Below are positions 18,230 through 25,175 of a stretch of DNA of 64,000 nucleotides, one piece after another. The translations under genes and the position numbers were made by a program. The stretch is from positions 1 to 64,000 of IMG/VR virus record IMGVR_UViG_3300037486_000321; one strand, 5' to 3'. Source of the DNA: a virus. The notes under the pieces were generated by a model that was given only the letters and a program-made list of their open reading frames with translations, was not told the origin of the DNA and made no database searches. Every line of letters starts with the position of its first letter. Positions within the stretch are counted from its first letter, which is position 1.

Positions 18230-19338
18230 AAGTATTGCTTATAAATCCATGGCAGAGTGATGTGTTCCCTTCACCATCACTTGGGTATCTACAGGCTTCT
18301 TTGAAAGAAGCTGAGGTAGATGTCAAAGCCTGTGATTTAGATGAAGCAATGTTAGAAAAGGATGAATATGATCTGGTTGCAATTAGCTTTCATAGTTTCT
18401 CTGTTAGACATGCTATTACTTTAAGGAATAAATTTAAGAGCAGGATGATATGTGGAGGACATCATCCCTCAGCCCTTCCTGAGCAGATGTTATCCGTTGG
18501 ATATGATCAGGTGGTAGTAGGAGAAGGGGAGAGGGCGATCGTTGATGTAATCAAAGGAAATAAGGCTCAAATCATATATGGAGAAAGTAGTAATCTAAAT
18601 GATATTCCTTTTCCAGATTATACGGGGCTTAGTACAAGATTGGATTGGGGACTTCCAATAATTTCTTCCAGAGGTTGTCCATTTGATTGTACATTCTGTG
18701 CCTCGTCTAATTTTTGGCATAGGCAATGGAGGATGAGGTCAGCCGAGAATGTTTTGGATGAAATCATAGAGGGAGTGGTAAATAAGGGGTATAAAAATTT
18801 TATGTTTGAGGATGATAACTTTACAATGGGGAAGGATCGGGCAATTCAAATATGTAATGGACTTACAACTATTGGAGGATTATCTTGGCAATGTGCTAGT
18901 AGAGCAGAAACACTTGTTGATGATGAGTTATGTATTAATTTAAAGAGGGCTGGATGTCATACAGTATGGCTTGGTGTGGAATCATTATCTCAGGATAGTC
19001 TGGATCGTTGTAGTAAAAGAACAACTGTGGAGAAAATGCTAACGGGCATTGGAACAGCTCGTTCACATGGATTGAGAACCTTATCTCAGTTTATTGTAGG
19101 ATTGCCGGGAGATACTCGTAAGAATATTGAGGAAACAGTAAGAAATATAAGAACATATAGAATTGGTAATAGAGGGTCAAATATACTATGGATTCTTCCC
19201 AATACTGAAGCCCATAAAAAAGCTAAGGAGAAAGGATTTGATGATTCAACATATCTCAATGATGGTAATTTATTTTACACTTTTGAACAAGATATAAAAA
19301 CATTACAACTTTGGGCACATTTAATAAATGCAGCATGA
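18226..19338 (+). CDS. radical SAM enzyme with B12-binding domain
   Basis: The 370-residue protein has an N-terminal B12-binding-like Rossmann domain (residues 1-115: LLINPWQ, SPSLGYLQASLKEA, VVGEGERAI) and a radical SAM barrel with CPFDCTFC (Cys151, Cys155, Cys158), which binds the 4Fe-4S cluster. FEDDNFTMGKDRAIQIC and LGVESLSQDSLDRCSKRT are typical later blocks of the BchE/P-methylase-like group. The C-terminal region is short. It may methylate or rearrange a sugar or lipid precursor; the substrate is not deducible. It belongs to the coupled glycan block. Confidence 0.82.
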   Translation: MKVLLINPWQSDVFPSPSLGYLQASLKEAEVDVKACDLDEAMLEKDEYDLVAISFHSFSVRHAITLRNKFKSRMICGGHHPSALPEQMLSVGYDQVVVGEGERAIVDVIKGNKAQIIYGESSNLNDIPFPDYTGLSTRLDWGLPIISSRGCPFDCTFCASSNFWHRQWRMRSAENVLDEIIEGVVNKGYKNFMFEDDNFTMGKDRAIQICNGLTTIGGLSWQCASRAETLVDDELCINLKRAGCHTVWLGVESLSQDSLDRCSKRTTVEKMLTGIGTARSHGLRTLSQFIVGLPGDTRKNIEETVRNIRTYRIGNRGSNILWILPNTEAHKKAKEKGFDDSTYLNDGNLFYTFEQDIKTLQLWAHLINAA

Positions 19339-20228
19339 AAATATTAGTAACTGGTAGTGAAGGAAATATTGGAAAGGTACTTGTCCCTTACCTCAAGAGC
19401 AATGGGCATGTAGTATTCTGTATAGATATTCAACAGAAGTTTGAAGATGGATACCGAACTGTTGATATCAATAATGGAGCAGATATTATTAATGCCTTTT
19501 ATGAATTTCGTCCTGATGTGGTATTTCACATGGCTGCTATGGTTAGCAGAGTTACTTGTGAACATTCCCCTGTTACTACGATTAAGACAAATGTTTGTGG
19601 TACGGAGAATGTAATTCAATTGTGTAAGCAGGTGGATGCCAAACTTATTTTCTTTTCCACATCAGAGGTATATGGTAATATTGGGGGCAACCTTTCGGAA
19701 GCTCGTACTGATCTTAAACCAAACAATATTTATGGGCTAAGTAAATTGATGTCAGAACAGTTGGTAACATATGAAGTAGCTAATGGATTAAAGGCAATCA
19801 TTGTTCGTCCATTCATGTTTTATCATGAGGATGAGACCTTTGGAAATCATCGTTCAGCAATAATACGATTTGTTGTTTCTCTGCTTAAACATCAGAAAAT
19901 AACAGTTCATAATAGGAGTTACCGCTCTTGGATGCACCTTGATGATGCGGTAGTAGTCCTTGAAAAGTTATGTTATGTGGATCAATTTGTAACTATTAAT
20001 GTTGGGAATCCTGAGTTACATTTAATGGAGGTTGTGGCACATAAGATTTGCAGTAAAGTTGATCGTATATATGCTGATTATGTTATTGAAGAGGAGTTGC
20101 CAGAGAAGATGACTTTGACGAAAGTGGCAAATTTTACTTTACAAAAATTATTGACTGGATATGAGTGTGTGATATCACTGGATGAGGGAATTGATCGGGT
20201 AATTGAAAAGGTTAAGAAAAGATTATGA
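19335..20228 (+). CDS. NAD-dependent sugar epimerase/dehydratase (extended SDR)
   Basis: The start at ATG 19335 (ATGA overlap with the radical SAM stop) gives 297 residues. The Rossmann motif is TGSEGNIG (6-13). FHMAAMVSRVTCEHSP and the catalytic YGLSK (Tyr133, Lys137), with STSEVYG just before, complete the extended SDR pattern. Such enzymes epimerise, dehydrate or reduce nucleotide-activated sugars such as UDP-glucose. The C-terminal substrate region is of ordinary length. It provides a modified sugar donor for the neighbouring transferases, by inference. Confidence 0.83.
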   Translation: MKILVTGSEGNIGKVLVPYLKSNGHVVFCIDIQQKFEDGYRTVDINNGADIINAFYEFRPDVVFHMAAMVSRVTCEHSPVTTIKTNVCGTENVIQLCKQVDAKLIFFSTSEVYGNIGGNLSEARTDLKPNNIYGLSKLMSEQLVTYEVANGLKAIIVRPFMFYHEDETFGNHRSAIIRFVVSLLKHQKITVHNRSYRSWMHLDDAVVVLEKLCYVDQFVTINVGNPELHLMEVVAHKICSKVDRIYADYVIEEELPEKMTLTKVANFTLQKLLTGYECVISLDEGIDRVIEKVKKRL

Positions 20229-20932
20229 ATATTGCTATTATTACACCCACAGGAGGTCGTCCAAAGCAAATTCAGCTTTGTGCTGAGTTTATGCATAGGC
20301 AGGACTATGAAGGGAAAGTATTATGGGTAATTGTGGATGATGTCTTACCAGTTACGACTAAATTTATTTCCAATGAGTTTCGTGATAATTGGAAGGTATT
20401 AAAAATTTACCCACAAAAGAAGTGGATGCCCGGATTAAATACTCAGGCAAGTAATTTATTAAAAGGTATTGATATTATTGCGTTTTTTGAAGTTGATTAT
20501 GTTTTTATAATTGAGGATGATGATTATTATTCTCCACAATATTTGAGCGTAATGATGGAGAAGTTAAAAGGATGTGATGTAGCAGGACAAATGTACACAA
20601 TCTATTATGATGTTGTAAATAGGGGATGGATGAGGAATGGAAATGTTGGACACGCTAGTCTTTTCCAAGTAGCTTTTAGGTTAAGTGTGCTTGATACTTT
20701 CAAAGCTATCTGTACACAAAAAAATAAGTTTATTGATATGAGTTTCTTTAGAGCAATAAATCATAGAAAGGTTAATCTGTTTGATGGGCAGGATTTGGCA
20801 ATAGGTATTAAAGGACTTCCGGGTAGGGCTGGAATAGGAATGGGGCATAGGATGGATGTTAAGATGACCAGTGATGTAAATTTTGAGAAATTGAAAGAAT
20901 TAATTGGTGAAGATTATAAATATTACGAATGA
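20225..20932 (+). CDS. GT-A glycosyltransferase
   Basis: The 235-residue protein starts IAIITPTGGRPKQIQLCAEF like GT2 members. It has FIIEDDDYYSPQYL (about 97-110), with a DDD metal site, and NLFDGQDLAIGIKGLPG in the acceptor region. No membrane segments are seen. It is coupled by ATGA overlaps to the epimerase and the sulfotransferase genes. Confidence 0.75.
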   Translation: MNIAIITPTGGRPKQIQLCAEFMHRQDYEGKVLWVIVDDVLPVTTKFISNEFRDNWKVLKIYPQKKWMPGLNTQASNLLKGIDIIAFFEVDYVFIIEDDDYYSPQYLSVMMEKLKGCDVAGQMYTIYYDVVNRGWMRNGNVGHASLFQVAFRLSVLDTFKAICTQKNKFIDMSFFRAINHRKVNLFDGQDLAIGIKGLPGRAGIGMGHRMDVKMTSDVNFEKLKELIGEDYKYYE

Positions 20933-21594
20933 ACCAACCAATATTCATAACAGGGGTAGAGCGATCAGGTAGTTCCATGATAGCGAAGATATTTGATATC
21001 TGTGGAGTACACAAGGGAACAGTATCAACAATGTATGAGAATTTTGGAATGAACTTATTGATGGATGGATTTCTCAGTTCTAAGGTTGGTTTATTTCCTG
21101 ATATAAAAGGATTAAGTATTCCTATGGATTGGAATGCTAAAGTGTTGGAAATACTGGATCGGGAAGGATACAAGGATGGTTCGTGGATGTGTAAAAGTCC
21201 TAAACTGGGGCAAATGTGGCCAGTGTGGAATTATGCCTTTCCTAATGCCCGTTGGATTATTGTAAGAAGGAGAACGGGAGATATCATTGAGTCTTGTATA
21301 AAAACTGGATATATGACAATGTTTAAGGATACAAATAATTTAAAGCGGGTAGGAGCAGGGGATGAAGTAGAAGGGTGGAAATGGTGGGTTCATCAATATG
21401 AAAAACGATTTGTCACAATGATTGAAGCAGGAGTTAATTGTCGGATAGTGTGGCCAGAGAGAATGGTATGTGGTGATTATCAACAGATATATGAAACTCT
21501 GGAATGGTTAGGTTTGGAATGGAATAGTAAAATAGTAGAAACAATAGATCCAATGTTAATAAAAAGTAGGAGGAAAACAAAATGGCATGTTTAA
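20929..21594 (+). CDS. sulfotransferase
   Basis: The 221-residue protein has a PAPS-binding 5'-phosphosulfate loop (FITGVERSGSSMIAKIF, about 6-22), WMCKSPKLG (about 86-94) and the 3'-phosphate motif ARWIIVRRRTGDIIES (about 107-122). This is the order of PAPS-dependent sulfotransferases. It would place sulfate on a glycan or another small acceptor; neither the acceptor nor the PAPS source is encoded nearby. It is the last gene of the glycan block. Its 3' end contains the ribosome binding site (AGGAGGAAAACAAA) and first 13 bases of the next gene. Confidence 0.78.
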   Translation: MNQPIFITGVERSGSSMIAKIFDICGVHKGTVSTMYENFGMNLLMDGFLSSKVGLFPDIKGLSIPMDWNAKVLEILDREGYKDGSWMCKSPKLGQMWPVWNYAFPNARWIIVRRRTGDIIESCIKTGYMTMFKDTNNLKRVGAGDEVEGWKWWVHQYEKRFVTMIEAGVNCRIVWPERMVCGDYQQIYETLEWLGLEWNSKIVETIDPMLIKSRRKTKWHV

Positions 21595-21986
21595 CAACGG
21601 CAGAAGAAGTTTTGGAAATAATGAAAGGGTGTACTCTGACAGATGCTCAAATACATCCATTCATTAATGCAGCTCACCTTCTTATGAATCGAGTATTTGA
21701 ATATGATACTACTACTACGACTGATCAGAAAGCAGAACTTGAAAAGTGGTTAACTGCTCATATGATATTTTCTATTTATGGCTCGGGTGGTAGTATTGGT
21801 GGTAGTGGAGCTGTGAAACGTGAGAAAGTGGGAGATGCAGAAATAGAGTATGCAACCACAACCTTTGGCAAAGGACTTGATTCATCTCCATATGGGGTGA
21901 TGTTAAAGGTATTGGATACTACCGGATTATTAGCAAATGCGGGTAAGAGGGCAGCAAGTATTTATGCAGTTAAAAGTTTTGAATAA
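21582..21986 (+). CDS. head-tail connector (adaptor) protein
   Basis: The 134-residue mostly helical protein (LTTAEEVLEIMKGCTLTDAQIHPFINAAHLLMNRV) fits the gp6/gp15-like adaptor fold that binds under the portal. A Gly/Ser-rich mid loop and a C-terminal strand (AASIYAVKSFE) follow. Order and size match: it is followed by stopper, gp10-like, terminator and tail tube genes. The start overlaps the sulfotransferase end by 13 bases, which implies that the glycan block was placed inside the head-tail module. Confidence 0.7.
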   Translation: MACLTTAEEVLEIMKGCTLTDAQIHPFINAAHLLMNRVFEYDTTTTTDQKAELEKWLTAHMIFSIYGSGGSIGGSGAVKREKVGDAEIEYATTTFGKGLDSSPYGVMLKVLDTTGLLANAGKRAASIYAVKSFE

Positions 21987-22378
21987 TGGGAATAGCAGCA
22001 CTTATAGCAAGTAAATGTGTTCAGACCTGTGTCTATTGGGGTTCCCCAGTAGAAGATGGGTTTGGGAGTAAAACTTTTGCTGCTCCAATAGAGATACCAT
22101 GCCGTTGGGAAGACAAAGATCAGGTAATGGGAACTCAGGTTGGAGGAGAAGTTACTGGAGGAATATCATTATCCCGATCAGTAGTCTTTGTTACTCAGGA
22201 TTTGGATGAGCAGGGTTATTTGTATTTGGGTGTGTTGGCTGATCTTACTGCGGGGGAGATTACTAACCCAAAGTTAAAGGAGACAGCTTATATCATTAAA
22301 CGGTTTGAGAAGACACCTGCTTTGGGTTCAACAACTGAATTTTTACGTAAGGCATTTTTAACACCATTTTTAAGATAA
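21986..22378 (+). CDS. putative head-closure (stopper) protein
   Basis: The 130-residue beta-rich protein starts directly on the previous stop (TAATG). It has TCVYWGSPVEDGFGSKTF, PIEIPCRWEDKDQVM and LKETAYIIKRFEKTPAL, with a C-terminal strand, consistent with the small SPP1 gp16 / HK97 gp7-like stoppers. The evidence is mainly gene order: adaptor, this gene, gp10-like protein, terminator, tail tube. Confidence 0.65.
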   Translation: MGIAALIASKCVQTCVYWGSPVEDGFGSKTFAAPIEIPCRWEDKDQVMGTQVGGEVTGGISLSRSVVFVTQDLDEQGYLYLGVLADLTAGEITNPKLKETAYIIKRFEKTPALGSTTEFLRKAFLTPFLR

Positions 22379-22383
22379 AGCAA

Positions 22384-22947
22384 ATGGCATCCGCAAGATT
22401 ATTAAGTAGTGCAAGATATTATGCAAAGAGATACCCTAATACTCATATGAGGGGATTTGAACAGGTTATGAATAATCTTAATGCGGCTATTAAGAGAATG
22501 CATTATAAATCTGAGAGGGGGGCTATCAATGCGGTAGCATATATACGTAATGATACAGAGAAGACACCATATATCACTCCTCTTGATTTTGGTAATTTAC
22601 GGGCAAGTTGGTTTGCCGTATCTAATAAAGGAACTGTTCCAGATCCAATAGGAAAGAGTGGTCATTTTAAGGATAATAAGGTAAGGAGATTTACAGCAGG
22701 ACAATTTAAGTCTTGGCATGAGGAGGCAATTACTGAAGCAAAGGCATTAGCTGGAATGGATCCAAATAAGAGTAATGTGATATTTGGATATAGTGCTATT
22801 TATGCTATGTGGGTTCATGAAATGTTGGGGAAGGAATTTAAACGACCTGAGTCTGGACCAAAATGGTTTGAAGAATCAATGAATCGTAATCAAAAAAAGA
22901 TAATTCAGATAATTAGGGAAACATCAAAAATACCAGGAACAAGATGA
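22384..22947 (+). CDS. HK97 gp10-like neck/tail component
   Basis: The 187-residue protein has MRGFEQVMNNLNAAIKRM, then DTEKTPYITPLDFGNLRASWF, then VIFGYSAIYAMWVHEMLGKEF and a long C-terminal helix. The 'TPxDxGxLRxSW ... Y.A.WVHE' series is typical of HK97 gp10-type proteins of the head-tail interface. The stop overlaps the next start as ATGA. Confidence 0.78.
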   Translation: MASARLLSSARYYAKRYPNTHMRGFEQVMNNLNAAIKRMHYKSERGAINAVAYIRNDTEKTPYITPLDFGNLRASWFAVSNKGTVPDPIGKSGHFKDNKVRRFTAGQFKSWHEEAITEAKALAGMDPNKSNVIFGYSAIYAMWVHEMLGKEFKRPESGPKWFEESMNRNQKKIIQIIRETSKIPGTR

Positions 22948-23345
22948 ATGCACCATCAGTAGATATACGGGATATGTTAGAGGCAGAGAGTTCACTGAAT
23001 CTGACGTTTGGTGAAAATCTATTTATAGGTAAAGATCCAACAACTCCTCAGAACATGGTTACCATATTTGATACTTATGGGCGTCCTCCATCACTTACTT
23101 TGGGTGGACAATCTGAAGGTAGTTACTATTATCCATCCGTTCAGATAAGAGTTCGTAATGTTTCTTATCTAACAGGATGGAATTTAATACAAGACATAAT
23201 GACATCACTACATGGCCGGGCACACGAAACATGGGGTGGTACATTATATACTGTTATTTACTGTTCCAGTGGCCCAGCGTTACTGGATTGGGATGATAAT
23301 GGGCTAGTTCGTTTTATTATAAATTTTAATTTACAACGGCGATGA
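22944..23345 (+). CDS. tail terminator / minor capsid-like protein
   Basis: The 133-residue protein starts with a helix (DIRDMLEAESSL) and contains NLFIGKDPTTPQNMVTIFDTYG and YYYPSVQIRVRN, then LTGWNLIQDIMTSLHG. This fits the tail terminator fold (lambda gpU-like) that caps the finished tail. The position between gp10-like protein and tail tube supports it. The stop overlaps the endonuclease start. Confidence 0.72.
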   Translation: MNAPSVDIRDMLEAESSLNLTFGENLFIGKDPTTPQNMVTIFDTYGRPPSLTLGGQSEGSYYYPSVQIRVRNVSYLTGWNLIQDIMTSLHGRAHETWGGTLYTVIYCSSGPALLDWDDNGLVRFIINFNLQRR

Positions 23346-23902
23346 AATCTGGAGTTTATAGAATAGTTAATGTTGTAAATGGAAAACTTTATGTAGGAAG
23401 TTCTACTGATGTTAAGTACAGGCTTTGGAGACATCAACATGAATTGCTTTGTAATAAGCATGAAAATAGGTATCTTCAGAATGCTTGGAATAAATATGGA
23501 GAACTTTCCTTTAGTTTTGAGATTCTTTTCTATTGTAAACGAGAGTGGTTACTTCAGCGTGAACAGGAAATGATTGATTATTATCAGTCAGCTAATGGTA
23601 AGGGATATAACCTATGTTCTGTTGCAGGTAATTGTTTAGGCATTAAACGCTCTCAAAAAACAAAAGAGAAGATGAAAGGAAACACTAATGGAAAAGGGAA
23701 TAAGGGAAGAGTTATGTCACAGGAAGCAAAAGATAAAATGTCTCTTGCCAAAGTGGGTAAATCTTCAGGTATGAAAGGGAAACATCATACTGATCATGCT
23801 AAAAAACTGATGACCTTAGCCAAGGAAGGAAAGATAAGTCCAAAAAAGGGAAAGACTTACAAAAAACGAACTGGAGAATTTCGTGTTTTTAATTTAAACT
23901 AA
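23342..23902 (+). CDS. GIY-YIG homing endonuclease
   Basis: The 186-residue free-standing endonuclease has a GIY-YIG domain at about 1-90: GVYRIVN and KLYVGSSTDVKYRLWRH, followed by an NKYGELSFSFEIL block and a catalytic-type Glu (REQEMIDYY). Lys-rich NUMOD3-type repeats (KTKEKMKG, EAKDKMSLAKVGKSS) follow and bind DNA. It separates the tail terminator from the tail tube, and both neighbours are intact, so it appears to be an inserted selfish gene. It uses an ATGA overlap for translation. Confidence 0.88.
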   Translation: MKSGVYRIVNVVNGKLYVGSSTDVKYRLWRHQHELLCNKHENRYLQNAWNKYGELSFSFEILFYCKREWLLQREQEMIDYYQSANGKGYNLCSVAGNCLGIKRSQKTKEKMKGNTNGKGNKGRVMSQEAKDKMSLAKVGKSSGMKGKHHTDHAKKLMTLAKEGKISPKKGKTYKKRTGEFRVFNLN

Positions 23903-23917
23903 AAAGGAGGTAAAACT

Positions 23918-24346
23918 ATGAGTAATGCGATTGCTGGTGTTGGAACAAAATTTTATCGGTGGAGTGGCTCTACATGGGCCGCTCTGGCCGAGATTAATTC
24001 CATCACTGGACCAAGTATGACCAGGGACTTCATCGACGTCACGTCGTTGGATTCCACTGGTGGATTCCGGGAGTTTATTACCGGTTTCCGTGATGCAGGT
24101 ACGGTATCTCTTGCGATGAACTTCACTCATGAAACTTTTGCGATAGTGAAGGCTGATTTCGAGAGTGATGCTGCTAAGAGCTATATGATTTGCCTACCGG
24201 ATGAAGAGGTCACAAGTTTGGAATTTTTGGGTCTTATTACAGAGATACCATTGACAATTCCAACTGATGATAAAATCACTGCTGATGTAACAATCAAGAT
24301 CAGTGGTACAGTTGACCTTACATCAGGTACAGGATCACATGGTTAA
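23918..24346 (+). CDS. major tail tube protein
   Basis: The 142-residue protein has ITGPSMTRDFIDVTSLDSTGGFREFITGFRDAGTVSL at about 30-66, the well-known block of the lambda gpV-like tail tube family, and ITADVTIKISG near the end. A strong binding site (AAAAAGGAGGTAAAACT), relatively GC-rich codons and a terminator behind it fit an abundant virion protein. It precedes the frameshifted tail chaperones as expected. Confidence 0.87.
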   Translation: MSNAIAGVGTKFYRWSGSTWAALAEINSITGPSMTRDFIDVTSLDSTGGFREFITGFRDAGTVSLAMNFTHETFAIVKADFESDAAKSYMICLPDEEVTSLEFLGLITEIPLTIPTDDKITADVTIKISGTVDLTSGTGSHG

Positions 24347-24357
24347 TAAGTGATATC

Positions 24358-24380
24358 AAATTCCTAATCAAGGATTTTTT
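24358..24380 (+). terminator. terminator after tail tube gene
   Basis: TCCT, loop AATCA, AGGA (24362-24374) is flanked by AAA/TTT and followed by TTTTTTC. The loop AATCA is the same as in the terminator after the capsid gene. The stem is short, so it may be partial. Confidence 0.45.
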
Positions 24381-24408
24381 CTTTAATTTTATTAATAATC
24401 AAAAACAA

Positions 24409-24837
24409 ATGGAAAAGATTTTAAACAGGGAAAACCTTTTAACAAAGGAACCACTTGAGATCGTGAAAGTTGATCTCGGCAAGGACGAATATGTATTTGT
24501 TCGTCAGATGACAGGACGTGAAAGAGATAAATTTGAACAATCTCTTATCAAACGCACTCGTGACAATAAAGGTAAGGTTACTGGTTATGAACAGGCACTG
24601 GATGATTTCAGAGCCAAATTAGCGGTAAATTCAGTGTGTGATGAGCAGGGAAATTTGCTTCTGCAATCTGGTGATTATCCTCAACTGAGCCAAATGATGA
24701 GTGCAGCGAGACTGGAGAAGATTGTAAATGAATCTCAGAAACTCAATGCAATAACTGAAGAAGATAAGGAGGAACTCATAAAAAACTCCGAAGTCGCCCT
24801 TGGCGACAATTCCTCTTCCGACTCTGTAGAGAGTTAG
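24409..24837 (+). CDS. tail assembly chaperone, short form (G-type)
   Basis: The 142-residue protein begins after an A-rich leader and resembles tail assembly chaperones (VDLGKDEYVFVRQMTGRERDKFEQSL; DFRAKLAVNSVCDEQGNLL). It is encoded between the tail tube and tape measure, where chaperones that coat the tape measure are found. The C-terminal part overlaps a -1 reading frame with a canonical slip site, so most ribosomes should make this short form and some the long form. Confidence 0.82.
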   Translation: MEKILNRENLLTKEPLEIVKVDLGKDEYVFVRQMTGRERDKFEQSLIKRTRDNKGKVTGYEQALDDFRAKLAVNSVCDEQGNLLLQSGDYPQLSQMMSAARLEKIVNESQKLNAITEEDKEELIKNSEVALGDNSSSDSVES

Positions 24838-25175
24838 GTGTAATCCATCCTGATTACCTATTGGATCATCTGACATTAGAGCAGATACAAGAATGGGAGG
24901 CGTATGATAAGATAGATCCAATAGGGAAATGGAGGGATGAACTTGGTTGGGCTTCATTGGAAGCTCAGTTTACAAACTTAATGACTTGGGCACATGCCAA
25001 GAGAGGTACAAAACATACGGCGAAAGATTTTATGCCTGATTGGGAGCATGATGAATCAAAAGTAATGGAAATTCAATCAGTTGATGATATGAAAAAGGCA
25101 CTTAAAGATATAGCAAAGGCACAGAATAAAAAGGGATATGTTCCTACAAAACCACCTAAAAAAGAAATAAAATGA
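24409..25175 (+). CDS. tail assembly chaperone, long form by -1 frameshift (GT-type)
   Basis: A -1 shift at A AAA AAC (24780-24786) joins the first 126 codons to the frame that is open to 25175, giving about 255 residues. The -1 frame lacks stops from the slip site on and reads LCRELGVIHPDYLLDHLTLE, then IQEWEAYDKIDPIGKWRDE. This CRELG...L..ITxxQ..EW.AY..I.P.G pattern is typical of T domains of GT chaperones. The stop overlaps the tape-measure start (ATGA). ATG 24861 alone would lose the conserved start of the T domain, so a separate gene there is less likely. Confidence 0.8.
24766..24807 (+). promoter_or_regulatory. programmed -1 ribosomal frameshift signal
   Basis: The parts in order are an internal Shine-Dalgarno (AAGGAGGA, 24766-24773), slip heptamer A AAA AAC (24780-24786) in the correct phase, a 6-base spacer (TCCGAA), and hairpin GTCGCC, loop CTT, GGCGAC (24793-24807). 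This is the same three-part design as the E. coli dnaX frameshift signal. Confidence 0.85.

Noticed and set aside
24861-25175. Independent gene starting at ATG 24861
   Set aside because: The frame is open upstream to a perfect slip site, and conserved T-domain residues lie before this ATG; a frameshift product explains it better.
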